This document shows, piece by piece, positions 13,421-15,175 of a stretch of 15,175 nt of DNA. The notes beneath the pieces were generated by a model that was not told where the DNA came from, searched no databases, and saw only the letters and a program-made list of their open reading frames with translations. The translations under genes were made by a program, and so were the position numbers. The stretch is from assembly GCA_017411905.1 (NCBI GenBank), contig JAFQPB010000042.1, positions 1 through 15,175 on the forward strand, written 5' to 3'. Source of the DNA: Oscillospiraceae bacterium. GTDB lineage: Bacteria; Bacillota_A; Clostridia; Oscillospirales; Oscillospiraceae. Position 1 is the stretch's first letter; each line of letters opens with the position of its first letter.

Positions 13421-13456
13421 TTTCGTAGAAAAAGAGGGTGAAAATTTTCTATGAAA
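13421..13456. other. Hairpin in AT-rich region upstream of rpsJ promoter
   Basis: tttcgtagaaaa (13421-13432) pairs with ttttctatgaaa (13445-13456) over 12 positions, with one G-T wobble and a 12-base loop. Bases 13466-13504 after it are almost purely A and T and end directly at the rpsJ -35, which would suit an UP element. Confidence 0.5.
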
Positions 13457-13504
13457 GGCACAAAAATATTATAAAAAATTTGTAATAAATTCCTAAAATA
13501 ATAG

Positions 13505-13533
13505 TTGACAAACACGGCCGCGCGTGTTAAAAT
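13505..13533 (+). promoter_or_regulatory. Strong sigma-A promoter of the S10 ribosomal operon
   Basis: The perfect TTGACA (13505-13510) and TAAAAT (13528-13533) are separated by 17 bases. The spacer carries an inverted repeat aacacg/cgtgtt (13511-13516 with 13523-13528), GC-rich in the middle. The region upstream of the -35 is very AT-rich, as in strong rRNA and ribosomal protein promoters. Confidence 0.85.
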
Positions 13534-13539
13534 GGTCAA

Positions 13540-13807
13540 GCGTGTGTGGGCGAAGTCTGCACATAGCACTGCGATGATGCAGGAGATTGCGCCAAATGGC
13601 GGTAACTTCTGCGGAGTATGTCCGGTCATCGGGCGGCTGAACTGCTTCTGTTTGCGCTGCGTATATCGCTGCGGCAGGGGAGAGGTCGGCCTTGTGTCGA
13701 CCATTTTTCTTGGCTCAGAGTGATACGCACGGTAGCGTTGCAAAAGCATTTCACCGTACCCAGACACCAAGAAAACTGAGTACGTTTTATCAAGGAGGAA
13801 ACACAAA
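13540..13807 (+). promoter_or_regulatory. Long 5' leader of rpsJ with conserved-looking secondary structure
   Basis: About 265 bases lie between the promoter and the rpsJ start. The clearest structure is at 13707-13773: ttcttgg/ccaagaa (7 bp) encloses acggt/accgt (13729-13733 with 13753-13757), which encloses tgc-aaaa-gca. Upstream are gcc-aaat-ggc near 13594 and GC-rich imperfect pairs at 13640-13680. Long leaders on S10 operons are autoregulatory in some bacteria (L4 in E. coli). I see no match to a named motif, so the role is inference. The rpsJ ribosome binding site AAGGAGG follows the last stem. Confidence 0.45.
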
Positions 13808-14116
13808 ATGGCAAACCAAATGATCCGCATCCGGCTGAAGGCTTACGATCATCACTTGATCGACGCCAGCGCAGCCAAAATCGTTGAGACCGCAAAGCGT
13901 AACGGCGCAGCCGTTTCCGGTCCCATCCCCCTGCCCACTAAGAAGGAAGTTGTTACCATCCTTCGCGCTGTTCACAAGTACAAGGACAGCCGTGAGCAGT
14001 TCGAGCGCAGAACCCACAAGAGACTGATCGATATCCTCAACCCCAACCAGAAGACCGTCGAGGCCCTCAGCAGCCTGGATCTTCCCGCTGGTGTTGAGAT
14101 TGAGATAAAGCTGTAA
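13808..14116 (+). CDS. rpsJ: Small subunit ribosomal protein uS10
   Basis: S10 sits in the head of the 30S subunit and, as NusE, also takes part in transcription antitermination. The product is 102 residues, the usual length. The family is evident from [59 protein letters not shown] and the C-terminal [18 protein letters not shown] lies 9 bases before the ATG. It is the first gene of the S10 operon here, with rplC and rplD behind it. Codon use is strongly biased, as expected for a highly expressed gene. Confidence 0.98.
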   Translation: MANQMIRIRLKAYDHHLIDASAAKIVETAKRNGAAVSGPIPLPTKKEVVTILRAVHKYKDSREQFERRTHKRLIDILNPNQKTVEALSSLDLPAGVEIEIKL

Positions 14117-14118
14117 TT

Positions 14119-14246
14119 CGTATACATTATTAAATAATATATACGGATTCACCGCTGCCCGCACTGAAAAGCATCGGGCACGGGTCATGTTGGCGAGGTG
14201 TACCCAATGCGCCTGTCAACCAATAACCTAAAAAAGGAGTAAACAC
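14119..14246 (+). promoter_or_regulatory. Structured rpsJ-rplC intergenic region
   Basis: There are 130 bases between rpsJ and rplC, much longer than the 19 bases between rplC and rplD. It contains an AT-rich hairpin cgtata-c-attatt...aataat-a-tatacg (14119-14145). A second stem is tgcccg/cgggca (14156-14161 with 14175-14180). A third possible pairing has gttg and ggcg with cgcc and caac at about 14189-14220. No T-run follows the first hairpin, so it is not an obvious terminator. It could be a processing or translational control site. No known motif is recognised. Confidence 0.45.
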
Positions 14247-14966
14247 ATGAAGAAAGCAATCATCGGCAAGAAAGTGGGTATGACCCAAATCTTCGATGAG
14301 AACGGCAAGGTAATTCCTGTTACCGTTGTGGAAGCAGGCCCCTGCGTTGTTACTCAGAAGAAGAACATCGAAACCGACGGCTACGTAGCCGTACAGCTTG
14401 GCTTTGAGGACGTTAAGGAGTCTAAGCTGAGCAAGCCCGAGGCAGGCCACCTGAAAAAGGCCGGCGTCGAGGCCAAGAAACATCTGAAAGAGTTCAAGCT
14501 CGAAAATGCTGAGGAGCTGAATGTTGGCGACGTGATCAAGGCAGATACCTTTGCTGCCGGCGACATGATCGACGTGACCGGTATCTCTAAGGGCCACGGC
14601 TATCAGGGCGTTATCAAGCGTCACGGTGCACACCGCACCGATATGACCCACGGTGGTGGCCCTGTTCACCGTCACGCAGGTTCTATGGGTGCTACCTCTC
14701 ACCAGTCCCGTATCTTCAAGGGTAAGATCGGTGCCGGTCAGATGGGCAATGAGCAGGTCACTATTGAAAACCTTGAAGTTGTTAAGGTTGACGCAGAACT
14801 GAACATGATCGTCATCCGCGGCGCCATCCCCGGCCCCAAGGGCGGTCTGGTCTACATCCGCAACACTGTGAAGAACCACAAGGTCAAGCAGGCCGGTGCA
14901 GACATCAGCAAGAACCCGCAGAAGGCTTCCGGCAGAAATCCCCAGAAGGCTTCCGCAAGAGGCTAA
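14247..14966 (+). CDS. rplC: Large subunit ribosomal protein uL3
   Basis: L3 is an early-binding 50S protein whose central loop reaches towards the peptidyl transferase centre. The product is 239 residues, longer than the usual 205-215. Recognisable segments are [64 protein letters not shown] and [17 protein letters not shown]. The extra length is a basic C-terminal tail made from an imperfect 24-base tandem duplication (14913-14936 and 14937-14960) giving NPQKASGR and [17 protein letters not shown] precedes the ATG. It is the second gene of the S10 operon. Confidence 0.97.
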   Translation: MKKAIIGKKVGMTQIFDENGKVIPVTVVEAGPCVVTQKKNIETDGYVAVQLGFEDVKESKLSKPEAGHLKKAGVEAKKHLKEFKLENAEELNVGDVIKADTFAAGDMIDVTGISKGHGYQGVIKRHGAHRTDMTHGGGPVHRHAGSMGATSHQSRIFKGKIGAGQMGNEQVTIENLEVVKVDAELNMIVIRGAIPGPKGGLVYIRNTVKNHKVKQAGADISKNPQKASGRNPQKASARG

Positions 14967-14985
14967 GGAAAGGAGAACTTAAATC

Positions 14986-15175
14986 ATGCTTAAGACGAAT
15001 GTTTTGGATATGTCCGGCAAGGTCGTCGGTGAGATCAAGCTCTCCGAAGCTGTGTTCGGCATCACTCCCAATGCTGCAGTTGTCCACGAAGTGGTCAAGA
15101 ACCACCTGGCAAACTGCCGTCAGGGCACTCAGTCCGCTCTGACTCGCGCTGAGGTTTCCGGCGGTGGCCGTAAGC
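14986..15175 (+). CDS. rplD: Large subunit ribosomal protein uL4 (partial, runs off the window)
   Basis: Only the first 63 codons are present. The start MLKTNVLDMSGKVVGEIKL followed by FGITPNAAVVHEVVKNHLAN is typical of L4. The frame then reads RQGTQSALTRAEVSGGGRK, the beginning of the extended loop that in the family lines the peptide exit tunnel. AAAGGAGA lies 9 bases ahead of the ATG and the rplC stop is 19 bases upstream. In E. coli, L4 is the feedback repressor of the S10 operon, which is relevant to the leader before rpsJ. Confidence 0.95.
   Translation, partial: MLKTNVLDMSGKVVGEIKLSEAVFGITPNAAVVHEVVKNHLANCRQGTQSALTRAEVSGGGRK

Noticed and set aside
13533..13723. Cysteine-rich frame in the rpsJ leader (segments FCGVCP and CFCLRCVYRC)
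   Set aside because: The Cys spacing is eye-catching, but the ATG at 13533 overlaps the promoter -10. Later ATGs at 13575 and 13578 have no ribosome binding site, and the region is better explained as untranslated leader. Conservation of the frame in relatives would reopen this.

Overview
The window looks like a chromosomal segment of a spore-forming member of the Clostridia, most likely an uncultured gut-type Oscillospirales/Ruminococcaceae relative. The evidence is a clear SpoIIID sporulation regulator, Firmicutes-type strong ribosome binding sites and sigma-A promoters (several are TTGNNN-17-TANAAT), a start of the S10 ribosomal operon (rpsJ-rplC-rplD), and GC-rich hairpin repeats of the kind I associate with Oscillospirales genomes (flanks gtagggg/cccctac and ccctcatccg/gaaggc). 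The species assignment is inference; no rRNA is present.

Layout. 1-503 holds no gene I can support, but a dense run of palindromic repeats. 504-1491 holds rlmH (minus), a tiny 33-residue acidic ORF (plus) and spoIIID (minus). 1558-2875 is a monocistronic AI-2E-family membrane protein. ftsH (minus, 2879-4747) converges on it through a shared bidirectional terminator. At 4894-7878 a two-gene unit has rlmB (23S rRNA 2'-O-methyltransferase) followed 3 bases later by a 663-residue membrane protein. I read that protein as a catalytically dead P-type ATPase: the membrane topology and the N/P-domain landmarks are there, but the phosphorylated Asp, the His-Pro and the TGD and GDGxND motifs are all lost. 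7895-8124 is a patch of many small hairpins. 8231-10418 is a monocistronic, highly codon-biased EF-G paralogue lacking the catalytic His of switch II. 10457-10602 is a MITE-like inverted pair, followed by an RsmB/RsmF-type rRNA m5C methyltransferase gene and murA. From 13505 a strong promoter with an AT-rich upstream region, a structured leader and then rpsJ, rplC and the start of rplD run off the end.

How the genes fit together. Most of the window is core growth machinery: three rRNA methyltransferases (RlmH, RlmB, RsmF-like), a translation GTPase paralogue, ribosomal proteins, membrane protein quality control (FtsH) and the first step of peptidoglycan synthesis (MurA). SpoIIID and the P-type-ATPase-like protein are the regulatory or unexplained elements. 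The strongest candidate for something undescribed is the pseudo-P-type ATPase with its N-terminal acidic-Thr repeat tail. Next come the EF-G-like GTPase and the structured non-coding regions before rpsJ and between rpsJ and rplC.
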